From the NCBI RefSeq assembly GCF_902833645.1, contig NZ_CADFGE010000001.1:992001-1056000 (forward strand): a stretch of DNA of 64,000 bases, in the 5' to 3' direction. A program made the translations under genes and the position numbers. The number at the start of each line of letters is the position of its first letter. Positions within the stretch are counted from its first letter, which is position 1. Under the pieces are notes generated by a model. The model was not told the origin of the DNA. It saw only the letters and a program-made list of their open reading frames with translations, and did no database searches. Shown one piece after another: positions 1 to 7,367 of this stretch. Source of the DNA: Paraburkholderia fungorum. Its GTDB lineage: Bacteria > Pseudomonadota > Gammaproteobacteria > Burkholderiales > Burkholderiaceae.

Positions 1-72
1 CCCCTTGAACTCGAAGTCCACTTGCCCGTCCATCTCGTTGCCCGTGCCAGCACTTTGGTAAAAACGCCATGA
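1..72 (+). CDS. Possible 3' end of an upstream gene in the sugar operon (partial)
   Basis: Frame 1 is open from the window edge and stops at a TGA that overlaps the ATG of the AGE-family gene (ATGA overlap). The next gene has no clear Shine-Dalgarno sequence, which fits translational coupling to an upstream reading frame. Only about 23 residues are visible (including the stretch LEVHLPVHLVARAST), too few to name a family. A C-terminal end of an ABC transporter ATPase or another sugar-operon enzyme is a guess from context. Confidence 0.3.
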   Translation, partial: PLELEVHLPVHLVARASTLVKTP

Positions 73-1340
73 CGCAATCCGATCTGCCTCACTCCGCCAA
101 CGGCGCCGCCGCGCCGCTCGTCGAGAGCTTCCGCAACCGCGACTTCCTGCTCTCGCATGTGCAGGACACGCTGAAGTTCTACGCGCCGAACGTGCTCGAT
201 CCGAGCGGCGGCTTCTTCCATTTTTTCCGCGACGACGGCTCCGTCTACGACAGGACCACGCGGCACCTGGTGAGCACGTGCCGCTTCGTCTTCAACTATG
301 CGATGGCCTATCGCCAGTTCGGCGATCCGCAACATCTCGAGTACGCGCGCCACGGTTTGCGCTTCCTGCGCGAAGCGCATTGGGACGCGCAACACCAGGG
401 CTACGACTGGGAACTCGAATGGCGCGACGGCCGCAAACGCACGCTCGACGCAACGCGCCACTGCTACGGCCTCGCGTTCGTGCTGCTCGCGTACTCGCAT
501 GCGGCGATGGCCGGCATCGAGGAAGCGAAACCGATGATCGGCGCAACCTTCGAGTTGTTGGAACACCGCTTCTGGGACGCCGCCGCCGGCCTCTACGCCG
601 ACGAGGCGACAGCCGACTGGCGCGTCAGTTCGTACCGCGGCCAGAACGCGAATATGCACACCACCGAAGCGCTGCTGGCCGCGCACGAGGCGACCGGGCA
701 TCTGGTCTATCTGGATCGCGCGGAACGGGTGGCGTCGAACATCACCCTGCGTCAGGCGAAGCTCTCGCAGGGTCTCGTGTGGGAGCACTTTCACGCGGAC
801 TGGTCGGTCGATTGGCATTACAACGAGGAAGACAGCTCGAACATCTTCCGTCCGTGGGGCTTTCAGCCCGGGCATCAGACCGAGTGGGCCAAGCTGCTGC
901 TGATTCTGGAGCGCTATCGTCCGTTGCCGTGGCTGCTGCCGCGCGCCATCGAGTTATTCGACGCCGCCATGACGCACGCCTGGGACGAAGATCACGGGGG
1001 CCTCTATTACGGCTTCGGCCCGGATGGCACCGTGTGCGATCACGACAAGTATTTCTGGGTTCAGGCGGAGACGTTCGCCACGGCGGCGCTGCTCGGAAAG
1101 CGCACCGGCAACGAGCGTTTCTGGGACTGGTACGACGAGATCTGGCGCTACAGCTGGGCGCATTTCGTCGATCACAAGTATGGCGCGTGGTACCGCATCC
1201 TCACCTGCGACAACCGTAAGTACAGCGACGAAAAGAGTCCCGCCGGCAAGACCGACTATCACACGATGGGCGCGTGCTATGAGGTGCTGGCGCACGCACT
1301 GCCTGACGGCGCGGCCGCTGGGTCCGAATCCGCGGAGTAA
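69..1340 (+). CDS. AGE-family (N-acylglucosamine 2-epimerase / aldose-ketose isomerase) protein
   Basis: The product is 423 residues, the usual size of the (alpha/alpha)6-barrel AGE superfamily, whose members include N-acylglucosamine 2-epimerase and YihS-type mannose isomerases. Visible family features are the RHLVSTCR segment near residues 65-72, ATRHCYGLAF near 128-137 with a conserved His, NMHTTEALLAAHEA near 197, and a HQTEWAKLLL segment near 275. The following gene is a PfkB-type kinase five bases downstream, so the pair probably isomerises a hexose such as mannose to a ketose and phosphorylates it. The substrate cannot be fixed from sequence. The start overlaps the stop of an upstream frame, suggesting the gene is internal to an operon that begins outside the window. 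Confidence 0.88.
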   Translation: MTQSDLPHSANGAAAPLVESFRNRDFLLSHVQDTLKFYAPNVLDPSGGFFHFFRDDGSVYDRTTRHLVSTCRFVFNYAMAYRQFGDPQHLEYARHGLRFLREAHWDAQHQGYDWELEWRDGRKRTLDATRHCYGLAFVLLAYSHAAMAGIEEAKPMIGATFELLEHRFWDAAAGLYADEATADWRVSSYRGQNANMHTTEALLAAHEATGHLVYLDRAERVASNITLRQAKLSQGLVWEHFHADWSVDWHYNEEDSSNIFRPWGFQPGHQTEWAKLLLILERYRPLPWLLPRAIELFDAAMTHAWDEDHGGLYYGFGPDGTVCDHDKYFWVQAETFATAALLGKRTGNERFWDWYDEIWRYSWAHFVDHKYGAWYRILTCDNRKYSDEKSPAGKTDYHTMGACYEVLAHALPDGAAAGSESAE

Positions 1341-1345
1341 GCACA

Positions 1346-2263
1346 ATGAGCAACCTGAACGCGAACACTGACTTCCCCCTCTTCGTCTCCGCCGGCGACA
1401 TCCTCACCGATCTCGTGCGGACCGGCGCCTCGCAATGGCTCTCGCGCCCGGGCGGCGCGGGCTGGAACGTCGCGCGCTGCGTGGCGCGGCTCGGTTTGCC
1501 GACGGCGAGCGCCGGCTCGCTGGGCGTCGATAACTTCTCGGACGACCTGTGGAACGCGAGCATTGCCGCAGGGCTCGACATGCGCTTCATGCAGCGCGTG
1601 GAACGGCCGCCTCTGCTGGCGATCGTCCACCAGACGCATCCGCCGGCGTATTTTTTCATGGGCGAGAACGGCGCCGACCTGGCCTTCGATCCGGCGCGCC
1701 TGCCGGCCGGCTGGATGGAGCACGTGAAGTGGGCACATTTTGGTTGCATCAGCCTCGTGCGTCAGCCGCTCGGCGATACGCTGGCCGCCCTGGCCGCCGA
1801 GTTGCGTTCGCGCGGCGTGAAGATCAGTTTCGATCCGAATTACCGGAACCTGATGGAGCACGGCTACGAGCCCACATTGCGGAAAATGGCCGCGCTGGCC
1901 GACCTGATCAAGGTGTCGGACGAGGATTTGCGGATGCTGTTCAAGACGGACGACGAGGCCGGCGCGCTTGCGCAGTTGCGGGCCATGAATCCCGCCGCTA
2001 CCGTGCTGGTGACACGTGGACCGGAGACGTCCATGTTGATCGACGGCGCCACAGTGGTGGAAGCCCGGCCGCCTCGGGTCGAAGTGGTCGATACCGTGGG
2101 CGCCGGGGACGCGTCGATTGGTGGGCTGCTGTTCAGCCTGATGACCGCGTCGCAGCGGGCATGGCCGGAGCATCTTGCCTTTTCGTTGGCAGCGGGCGCC
2201 GCCGCTTGCCGCCACGCCGGCGCGCATGCGCCTTCATTGGACGAGGTGGTGGCGCTGCTGTAG
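1346..2263 (+). CDS. PfkB-family carbohydrate kinase, fructokinase-like
   Basis: A 305-residue ribokinase/PfkB-fold sugar kinase. The N-terminal glycine-rich segment RPGGAGWNVARCVARLG (near residues 31-47) and the C-terminal signature DTVGAGDASIGG (249-260), with the catalytic base Asp255 and the GAGD anion hole, are both intact. Family members use ATP to phosphorylate fructose, ribose or related sugars. A GGAG lies in the end of the preceding AGE gene and the ATG follows that stop by five bases, so the two are co-transcribed. Fructose made by the isomerase is the likely substrate, by inference from context. Confidence 0.88.
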   Translation: MSNLNANTDFPLFVSAGDILTDLVRTGASQWLSRPGGAGWNVARCVARLGLPTASAGSLGVDNFSDDLWNASIAAGLDMRFMQRVERPPLLAIVHQTHPPAYFFMGENGADLAFDPARLPAGWMEHVKWAHFGCISLVRQPLGDTLAALAAELRSRGVKISFDPNYRNLMEHGYEPTLRKMAALADLIKVSDEDLRMLFKTDDEAGALAQLRAMNPAATVLVTRGPETSMLIDGATVVEARPPRVEVVDTVGAGDASIGGLLFSLMTASQRAWPEHLAFSLAAGAAACRHAGAHAPSLDEVVALL

Positions 2264-2298
2264 TGTGTTTGCCTTGTAAGGCGCGTAGGGTTGCAGAT

Positions 2299-2334
2299 GC
2301 GGCGGTAAGTGCGGCGATAAGTGCGGCTGTAAGT
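2299..2334. repeat. Three imperfect 12-bp tandem repeats
   Basis: Three successive 12-mers of the form GCGGCNNTAAGT (GCGGCGGTAAGT, GCGGCGATAAGT, GCGGCTGTAAGT) lie just after the kinase stop codon in the short intergenic region. No gene is read through them in a convincing frame. Function unknown. Confidence 0.6.
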
Positions 2335-2470
2335 TCGATGGAAAGAGCGTCGGCGAATGCAATGGTAGACACCGGCTGCAAAAAATCGAGCGCCGTGCGC
2401 GCGATAAACCGAACCGCGATCATCGTGCTAGGATGAAAAAAACCACCCCTTTGGAACAAGGAGCGTTGCC

Positions 2471-2701
2471 ATGGAGGACATCACCTACACCAAAGGCATC
2501 TACACGGCCACCGCGTCGATAAGAGAAGTACAAAGCGACACGTGGCAGGGCCTCGTCACCCTTTCCCGCGACGAAGGCGAAGCCAGCGCCGACCAGGAAA
2601 CCACGGTCTACGAGGTCGAGGCCACGTCGTCCACGCCGGAGGAAGCGCTGGAGGAAGCCAAAGCCCTCGCCCACCGCATCCTCGGGGAGATCGAACTCTA
2701 G
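2471..2701 (+). CDS. Small acidic protein of unknown function (76 aa)
   Basis: An AAGGAG lies seven bases before the ATG. The protein is 76 residues, acidic, without signal peptide or membrane segment, and ends in a predicted helix rich in Glu and Ala (TPEEALEEAKALAHRIL). The N-terminal half, with GIYTATASIREV followed by W and a beta-like stretch, resembles the start of the next small gene (GVYSIHVRPLEL then W). I do not recognise a named family. The two probably form a beta-beta-alpha type fold and may be diverged paralogs; this is inferred from spacing and pattern only. Confidence 0.65.
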   Translation: MEDITYTKGIYTATASIREVQSDTWQGLVTLSRDEGEASADQETTVYEVEATSSTPEEALEEAKALAHRILGEIEL

Positions 2702-2762
2702 GCAACCCGGCGCCGCGCCCATCGCACGGCGCCTTTTGCGAATCAACCGGCTGGAGGCGAAC

Positions 2763-3008
2763 ATGGCTGAACAGCTCTTCCTCTACGGCGTGTACTCGAT
2801 TCACGTCCGCCCTCTCGAACTCAGCGGTGCGCGCTGGGATGCGGAATACGAAATCCGGCATCGCGAGAAAGCCGTCAAGTCGTGGACCACCGTGGGCGGT
2901 GACAACGGCTATGCGGATGAAACCGAAGCCATCGCCGCAGCGCATCAGCAAGCCGTCGACGACATCGAACACGGCGCCGGCATTCCGAAGCCGCGAGCCT
3001 TTCCGTAG
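2763..3008 (+). CDS. Small protein of unknown function (81 aa), likely paralog of its upstream neighbour
   Basis: The chosen ATG follows a GGAGG by six bases; an earlier in-frame start at 2736 would include the ribosome binding site in the coding region. The product has the same layout as the preceding 76-residue protein: short beta-like N-terminus (YGVYSIHVRPLELSG), a conserved Trp, a second strand, then a C-terminal helix with ETEAIAAAHQQAVDDI. No transmembrane or signal segment is visible. It lies 61 bases after its neighbour, so the two may be co-transcribed. No function assigned. Confidence 0.65.
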   Translation: MAEQLFLYGVYSIHVRPLELSGARWDAEYEIRHREKAVKSWTTVGGDNGYADETEAIAAAHQQAVDDIEHGAGIPKPRAFP

Positions 3009-3140
3009 AGTCACTTGCCGCAGGCGCGTCGAGCGCCGGGCAGCGCCACCTCCATCGCCCCGGCAGCGCGCTGAAAATCCCCCGCCGCGCGCTAACCGGC
3101 GTGCTACGCTTTGCGCGTTTTCCATCTTCACGAGCACGCG

Positions 3141-4112
3141 ATGGCGACTGACTCACCCGACCGTCTTTCCAGCATCGGCGACGACGAAACGGCTGCGCCG
3201 AGACGTCGTGCGCGCGGCAGCCGGGAAATGCGCCTGGACGATCGCGTCGTGGTCACGCACGGCATGCCCACGCCGCTCTGGCAGGATCTCTACCACCGCG
3301 CACTGGTCGTGCGCTGGCCGACGTTCTTTGTCTCGCTCGCGGTTTTGTTCCTGCTGCTCAATACCGTGTTCGCGTCGCTCTACATGCTCGGCACGGCGCC
3401 GATCGCCAATCAGTTCCCAGCGGGTTTCGGCGGCGCGTTTTTCTTCAGCGTCGAAACGCTCGCCACGGTCGGTTATGGCGACATGCATCCGCAGACTGTC
3501 TACGCGCATTGGATCGCGACCCTGGAAATCTTTGTCGGCATGTCCAGTATCGCGTTGGCGACGGGGCTGATCTTCGCGCGCTTTTCACGCCCGCACGCCA
3601 AGATCATGTTCGCCCGCTACGCGATCGTGCGGCCGCTCGAGGGCCGCATGACGCTGGTGGTGCGCGCCGCCAACGCGCGTCAGAACGTGATTGCCGAGGC
3701 GCGGGCGAACCTGCGCCTCTTGCGGCTGGAAACCACCGTCGAAGGCTTTACCTTGCGCAAGCTCTACGACCTGACGCTGGTGCGCAATCAGCACCCGGTG
3801 TTCAAACTGGGCTGGAGCCTGATGCACGTCATCGACGAAAGCAGTCCGCTATTCGGCGAAACCGCCGAAACGTTGAAAGGCCGGGAGGCATCGCTGTGGC
3901 TCACGCTTGAAGGTGTCGACGAATCGACCTCGCAGACCATGCAGGCGCGTCACATGTGGTCTTGCGAGCAGATCCGCTGGCAGTACAAGTACGTCGACAT
4001 CATGCATGAGGAAAACGGCGTGAGTCACATCGACTACTCGCATTTCAACGACGTCGTGCCGCTCGATCCGGCGCCTGTTGCCGCGCCGGCGGCGAAAGCC
4101 CCTGCATCGTAA
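3141..4112 (+). CDS. Inward-rectifier potassium channel, KirBac1.1-like
   Basis: The 323-residue product has the prokaryotic Kir layout: slide helix (MPTPLWQDLYHRAL near 42-55), outer helix (about 60-83), pore helix and selectivity filter TVGYG at 109-113 within ETLATVGYGDMHPQ, inner helix (about 120-147) and a C-terminal immunoglobulin-like cytoplasmic domain with ARYAIVRPLEGRMTLVVRAANAR and MHVIDESSPLFGET. These segments closely match my memory of KirBac1.1 from Burkholderia pseudomallei. It should conduct K+ across the inner membrane. I chose the ATG at 3141; a TTG at 3111 is the only upstream alternative. Neither has a strong ribosome binding site. It converges on the porin gene. Confidence 0.93.
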   Translation: MATDSPDRLSSIGDDETAAPRRRARGSREMRLDDRVVVTHGMPTPLWQDLYHRALVVRWPTFFVSLAVLFLLLNTVFASLYMLGTAPIANQFPAGFGGAFFFSVETLATVGYGDMHPQTVYAHWIATLEIFVGMSSIALATGLIFARFSRPHAKIMFARYAIVRPLEGRMTLVVRAANARQNVIAEARANLRLLRLETTVEGFTLRKLYDLTLVRNQHPVFKLGWSLMHVIDESSPLFGETAETLKGREASLWLTLEGVDESTSQTMQARHMWSCEQIRWQYKYVDIMHEENGVSHIDYSHFNDVVPLDPAPVAAPAAKAPAS

Positions 4113-4142
4113 GCCGCGCGGCCTCCGGCTGAATCGCTTCCG

Positions 4143-5258
4143 TCAGAACTTGTGGCGAATCCCCACCACGCCCACCACCTGAATCTTCGAGCTCGACGGA
4201 TTGCTGATCCCTTCAATCGCTGCCACCGTATTCGACGACGAGCGCTGATAGATCGCGTTCACATACAGATCGGTGCGCTTGGACAGGTAGTACTGCACGC
4301 CCGCGCTGGTTTGCAGGTAATGCACGCTCGGCTTCGCGCTTTGCGTCGTATTGACCTGCGTGTATGTTTCGCCGATCGCGAACATCACGGCCGGCGTGAA
4401 GCGGTAACGGAAACTGCCTTCGTAGTTGTTGAAGCGCTGTGACGCACCGGTTTGCAGATTGAACAGCGAGGTGGTGTACAGCATCCCGAACGTCGCATTG
4501 CCGAAGTCGTACGTACCGGCCGCGCCCCAGATCTGCTGTTTCGTGATGCCCTTCAGGAAAGTGAAATAGTTGTCCGACGGAATCGCACCGGTCGGATCGA
4601 GCGCCGGGTTATCGAGCACCACATACGCGACACCCAGATGCAACGGACCGTGCGCATAGGTGCCGCCGACGCTCCAGCTGCGGTTCGCCGCGAAGTTGGT
4701 CGCATTGGAGAAACCGTACATCGCATTGCCCTGAAAGCCCGCGAAATTCGGCGTCACGTACTTCACCGAGTTGTCGGTGCGAAACGAGTTGTTCAGGTCG
4801 TCGGTGTCGAACGGATGCAGCGCGTACTGCGTGAGCGACGTGCTCGCGCCAATCTGCAACGGCGCCAGCGAATCCTGTGCGGCATTGTACTGGCGGCCCA
4901 TCGTGAAAGTCCCCCAGCGCTGGTTCGACAATCCCACCCACGCCTGACGGCCGAACATGCGGCCGTTTGCGCTCGCGGTGCCGGTCTCGATATTGAAGCC
5001 GTTCTCCAGTTTGAAGATCGCCGTGGTGCCGCCGCCCAGATCCTCCGTGCCCACCATGCCCCAGCGCGTGCCCTGTTCGTTGCCGCCGGTCGCCTGCCAG
5101 GTCGTGCTGCCTTTCTGGTTACTTGTGTAGGTGATGCCTGAGTCGACGATGCCGTACAGCGTCACGCTCGACTGCGCCATGGCGTTGCCCCCCGACACCG
5201 CGAGCACCGCACCCATCGCCGTACCTGTAAGCGCCATCACCAGACCTTTGCTGTTCAT
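4143..5258 (-). CDS. Outer-membrane general porin (Gram-negative porin family)
   Basis: A 371-residue trimeric-type beta-barrel porin. The start was set at the ATG preceded by AAGGA with a seven-base gap; an upstream in-frame ATG at 5294 lacks this. The signal peptide (MNSKGLVMALTGTAMGAVLA to NAMA) is followed by QSSVTLYGIVDSG, the classic mature N-terminus of Burkholderia porins, and the C-terminus ends in Phe (GIRHKF), the signal for barrel assembly. It diverges from the N-formylglutamate amidohydrolase operon, and the shared upstream region has two matching palindromes, so it is probably co-regulated and may admit that operon's substrate. Confidence 0.95.
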   Translation of the reverse strand: MNSKGLVMALTGTAMGAVLAVSGGNAMAQSSVTLYGIVDSGITYTSNQKGSTTWQATGGNEQGTRWGMVGTEDLGGGTTAIFKLENGFNIETGTASANGRMFGRQAWVGLSNQRWGTFTMGRQYNAAQDSLAPLQIGASTSLTQYALHPFDTDDLNNSFRTDNSVKYVTPNFAGFQGNAMYGFSNATNFAANRSWSVGGTYAHGPLHLGVAYVVLDNPALDPTGAIPSDNYFTFLKGITKQQIWGAAGTYDFGNATFGMLYTTSLFNLQTGASQRFNNYEGSFRYRFTPAVMFAIGETYTQVNTTQSAKPSVHYLQTSAGVQYYLSKRTDLYVNAIYQRSSSNTVAAIEGISNPSSSKIQVVGVVGIRHKF

Positions 5259-5334
5259 CTGCATTTCCTTGATATGAGTGTGTGAAACCGTCATGTCGAA
5301 GCCGATCGCTTATGGCCTGCTTGCCTCGACAATT

Positions 5335-5355
5335 TTGTTTTATTGAATAAAACAA
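5335..5355. promoter_or_regulatory. Candidate IclR-type operator, porin side
   Basis: A perfect inverted repeat with arms TTGTTTTATT and AATAAAACAA around a single G. It lies 77 bp upstream of the porin ATG. A second copy with the same core is on the amidohydrolase side. The best candidate binder is the IclR-family regulator encoded in the divergent operon (6584). Palindrome seen directly; binding partner inferred. Confidence 0.7.
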
Positions 5356-5574
5356 CGTATCGTTTATTATTCGAAATGCAAAATTGCTTGGTCAAGGTGT
5401 CGTAGAAATACTGGTTTGCCCGCATTGACGGCATTACGTGCTGCTGGGGGTTTTACTGAGTGACACCGCGCAAATCCTTGACCAGCAGGGATTTCAAAAT
5501 AGATGACCCAGATTGCAAGGCTTTCGACGAGTGACTTGACCGGCAATAAGGTTCGTCGTTAAATATTGATATGC

Positions 5575-5593
5575 TGTTTTATTTAATAAAACA
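5575..5593. promoter_or_regulatory. Candidate IclR-type operator, amidohydrolase side
   Basis: A perfect 19-bp inverted repeat, arms TGTTTTATT and AATAAAACA around a single T. It lies 66 bp before the amidohydrolase start and repeats the core of the porin-side site. Two such matches in one divergent region are very unlikely by chance in a GC-rich genome. Confidence 0.7.
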
Positions 5594-5658
5594 CGCAAGC
5601 CACTGACTCAAGCCACGACGACCTTCAAAGCGCGTCGGCCACCCGAAAGGAATTTGTT

Positions 5659-6561
5659 TTGACGCCCGATAGCAACACTTTTGCCGCGCCGGCAAACGCG
5701 CCGTTCTTTATCGCGGAACCCACTGCGGCTGCGCTACCGATCCTGTTCGATTCGCCGCACAGTGGCATCGCGCTGCCGGCCGACTTCGGCACGTCCGCGC
5801 CGACCGCCGCGATTCGCAGTTCGTGGGACGCATTCGTCGACGAACTGTGGGCCGGCGTGCCCGAGCAAGGCGGCGTGCTGATCGGCGCACATTTCCCGCG
5901 CGCCTATATCGACCCGAACCGGGCGATCACCGACATCGACGTGCAATTGCTCGCCGAGCCGTGGCCCGAACCGCTCGCCCCGGAGAAGTACACGTTGCGC
6001 GGCATGGGGCTGATCCGGCGCGACGCGCTGCCGAATGTGCCGATGTACGACCGCAAGCTGTCGATCGCCGAAGTACGGCATCGCATCGACACGTACTACT
6101 TGCCCTATCGTGCCGCGCTCAGCGCCGCCGCCGAGCGTGCTTACGCCCAGCACGGTGCGCTGTGGCACATCGACTGCCATTCGATGAAATCGCGCGGCAA
6201 CGAGATGAACGTCGACGCCGGCGCGGCACGTCCCGACTTCGTTATCAGCGACCGTCGCGGCACCACCGCCGACCCGGCCTTCACACAATGGGTGGCGGAC
6301 TATTTCAGCGGCGCGGGCTATCGCGTTCAGATCAACGAGCCATATCAGGGCGGCGATCTGCTCACCGCCGTCAGCGATCCCGCGCGGCGCAGGCACAGTA
6401 TCCAGATCGAACTGAATCGCGCGCTGTACATGGACGAAGCCGCGTTCGTCAAAAACACCGGCTTCGACACGCTCAAGCGCGACCTCGACGCTTTCGCCGC
6501 CGCGCTCGCCGGCTATGTCCGCGCCCAGCTTGCCGCGCCTCGGCCCTATCCGGCTCAATGA
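5659..6561 (+). CDS. N-formylglutamate amidohydrolase family protein (HutG-like)
   Basis: A 300-residue member of the N-formylglutamate amidohydrolase family, zinc-dependent hydrolases that release formate and glutamate at the end of one histidine degradation route. Visible motifs are FDSPHSG near the N-terminus, the HIDCHSM metal-site-like segment near residue 172, and QIELNRALYMDE near 250. The start is a TTG preceded by AAAGGA. It is about 30 residues longer than typical HutG. No other hut genes are nearby; instead it is followed by an IclR regulator and a YfcC-type carrier. It may therefore act on N-formyl or N-acyl amino acids rather than in histidine breakdown. Confidence 0.85.
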   Translation: MTPDSNTFAAPANAPFFIAEPTAAALPILFDSPHSGIALPADFGTSAPTAAIRSSWDAFVDELWAGVPEQGGVLIGAHFPRAYIDPNRAITDIDVQLLAEPWPEPLAPEKYTLRGMGLIRRDALPNVPMYDRKLSIAEVRHRIDTYYLPYRAALSAAAERAYAQHGALWHIDCHSMKSRGNEMNVDAGAARPDFVISDRRGTTADPAFTQWVADYFSGAGYRVQINEPYQGGDLLTAVSDPARRRHSIQIELNRALYMDEAAFVKNTGFDTLKRDLDAFAAALAGYVRAQLAAPRPYPAQ

Positions 6562-6583
6562 CGCAACGAATGAAGGAACAACC

Positions 6584-7354
6584 GTGAACTACATCGTCGA
6601 TTCCGTCGACAGCGCACTCAAGCTGCTAAGCCACGTGGCCGAACATCCAGGCCTTGGCGTCACCGAACTCGCCAACCAACTCGGCATCAACAAATCGCGC
6701 GCTTATCGCATGCTGTGCACGCTCGAATTGCATCGCTTCGTGGTGCAGGACACGCGTGCCTCGACCTACGCGCTGGGTCCGCAGGCCTTCGTGATCGGCG
6801 TCGCAGCCGCGCAGCAGAACACGCTGGTGCGCTCGGCGCAAAAGCACATGCTTGCGCTCAACCAGGCAATCAACGAGAACGTCGTGCTGCGCGTGCGCGA
6901 AGGGCTCGAAACCGTCTGCGTCGCGCGTTGCGAAAGCACGCACGAGATGCGCACCATCGGCGCGGTGGGCAACCGGCGCGCGCTCAACAGCGGCGCGTCC
7001 GGCAAGATCCTGCTCGCGTTCGCGCCGGACGCCGTCAAGACCGAATACTTCGCGCGGCTGAAAAAGCTGCCGCAGCCGCCGGACCCGATGAAGCTCGCCG
7101 ACGAACTCGATGCGATCGCGCGCAAAGGCTATGCGGTCAGCGTGGGCGAAGTGACGGCCGGCGCGGTGGCGATTTCGGTGCCGGTGCGGGATGTCACCGG
7201 AGAAGCGGTGGCCGCAGTCAGTGTGTCGGGACCCGAAATGCGCATTAGCCGCATCGAGATTCCCGATTACCTCGAACGGCTGCAAGCGTGCAGTCGCACC
7301 ATCTCCGCCGAACTCGGCTACACCGCGCCGCAAATGAATCCGCTGCCGGCATGA
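6584..7354 (+). CDS. IclR-family transcriptional regulator
   Basis: A 256-residue regulator with an N-terminal winged helix-turn-helix (GVTELANQLGINKSRAYRML, about residues 25-44) and a C-terminal IclR effector domain with NSGASGKILLAF and the GYAVSVGEVTAGAVAISVPV segment. The start is the GTG preceded by GAAGGA; a longer version beginning inside the upstream gene at 6515 has no ribosome binding site. It follows the amidohydrolase by 22 bases and precedes the carrier by 13, so it is the local regulator of the operon. It probably binds the two palindromes at 5335 and 5575. Confidence 0.93.
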   Translation: MNYIVDSVDSALKLLSHVAEHPGLGVTELANQLGINKSRAYRMLCTLELHRFVVQDTRASTYALGPQAFVIGVAAAQQNTLVRSAQKHMLALNQAINENVVLRVREGLETVCVARCESTHEMRTIGAVGNRRALNSGASGKILLAFAPDAVKTEYFARLKKLPQPPDPMKLADELDAIARKGYAVSVGEVTAGAVAISVPVRDVTGEAVAAVSVSGPEMRISRIEIPDYLERLQACSRTISAELGYTAPQMNPLPA

Positions 7355-7367
7355 CAGGAATCCATCC

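Larger units (their letters stand above)
5259..5658. other. Divergent intergenic control region between porin and amidohydrolase operon
   Basis: This 400 bp stretch is clearly more AT-rich than its surroundings and holds no convincing gene. It must contain two divergent promoters. Its main structure is two copies of the same long palindrome, one about 75 bp before each start codon (listed separately), plus a third, degenerate AT-rich stretch (CGTTTATTATTCGAAATG) near 5360. Confidence 0.7.
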
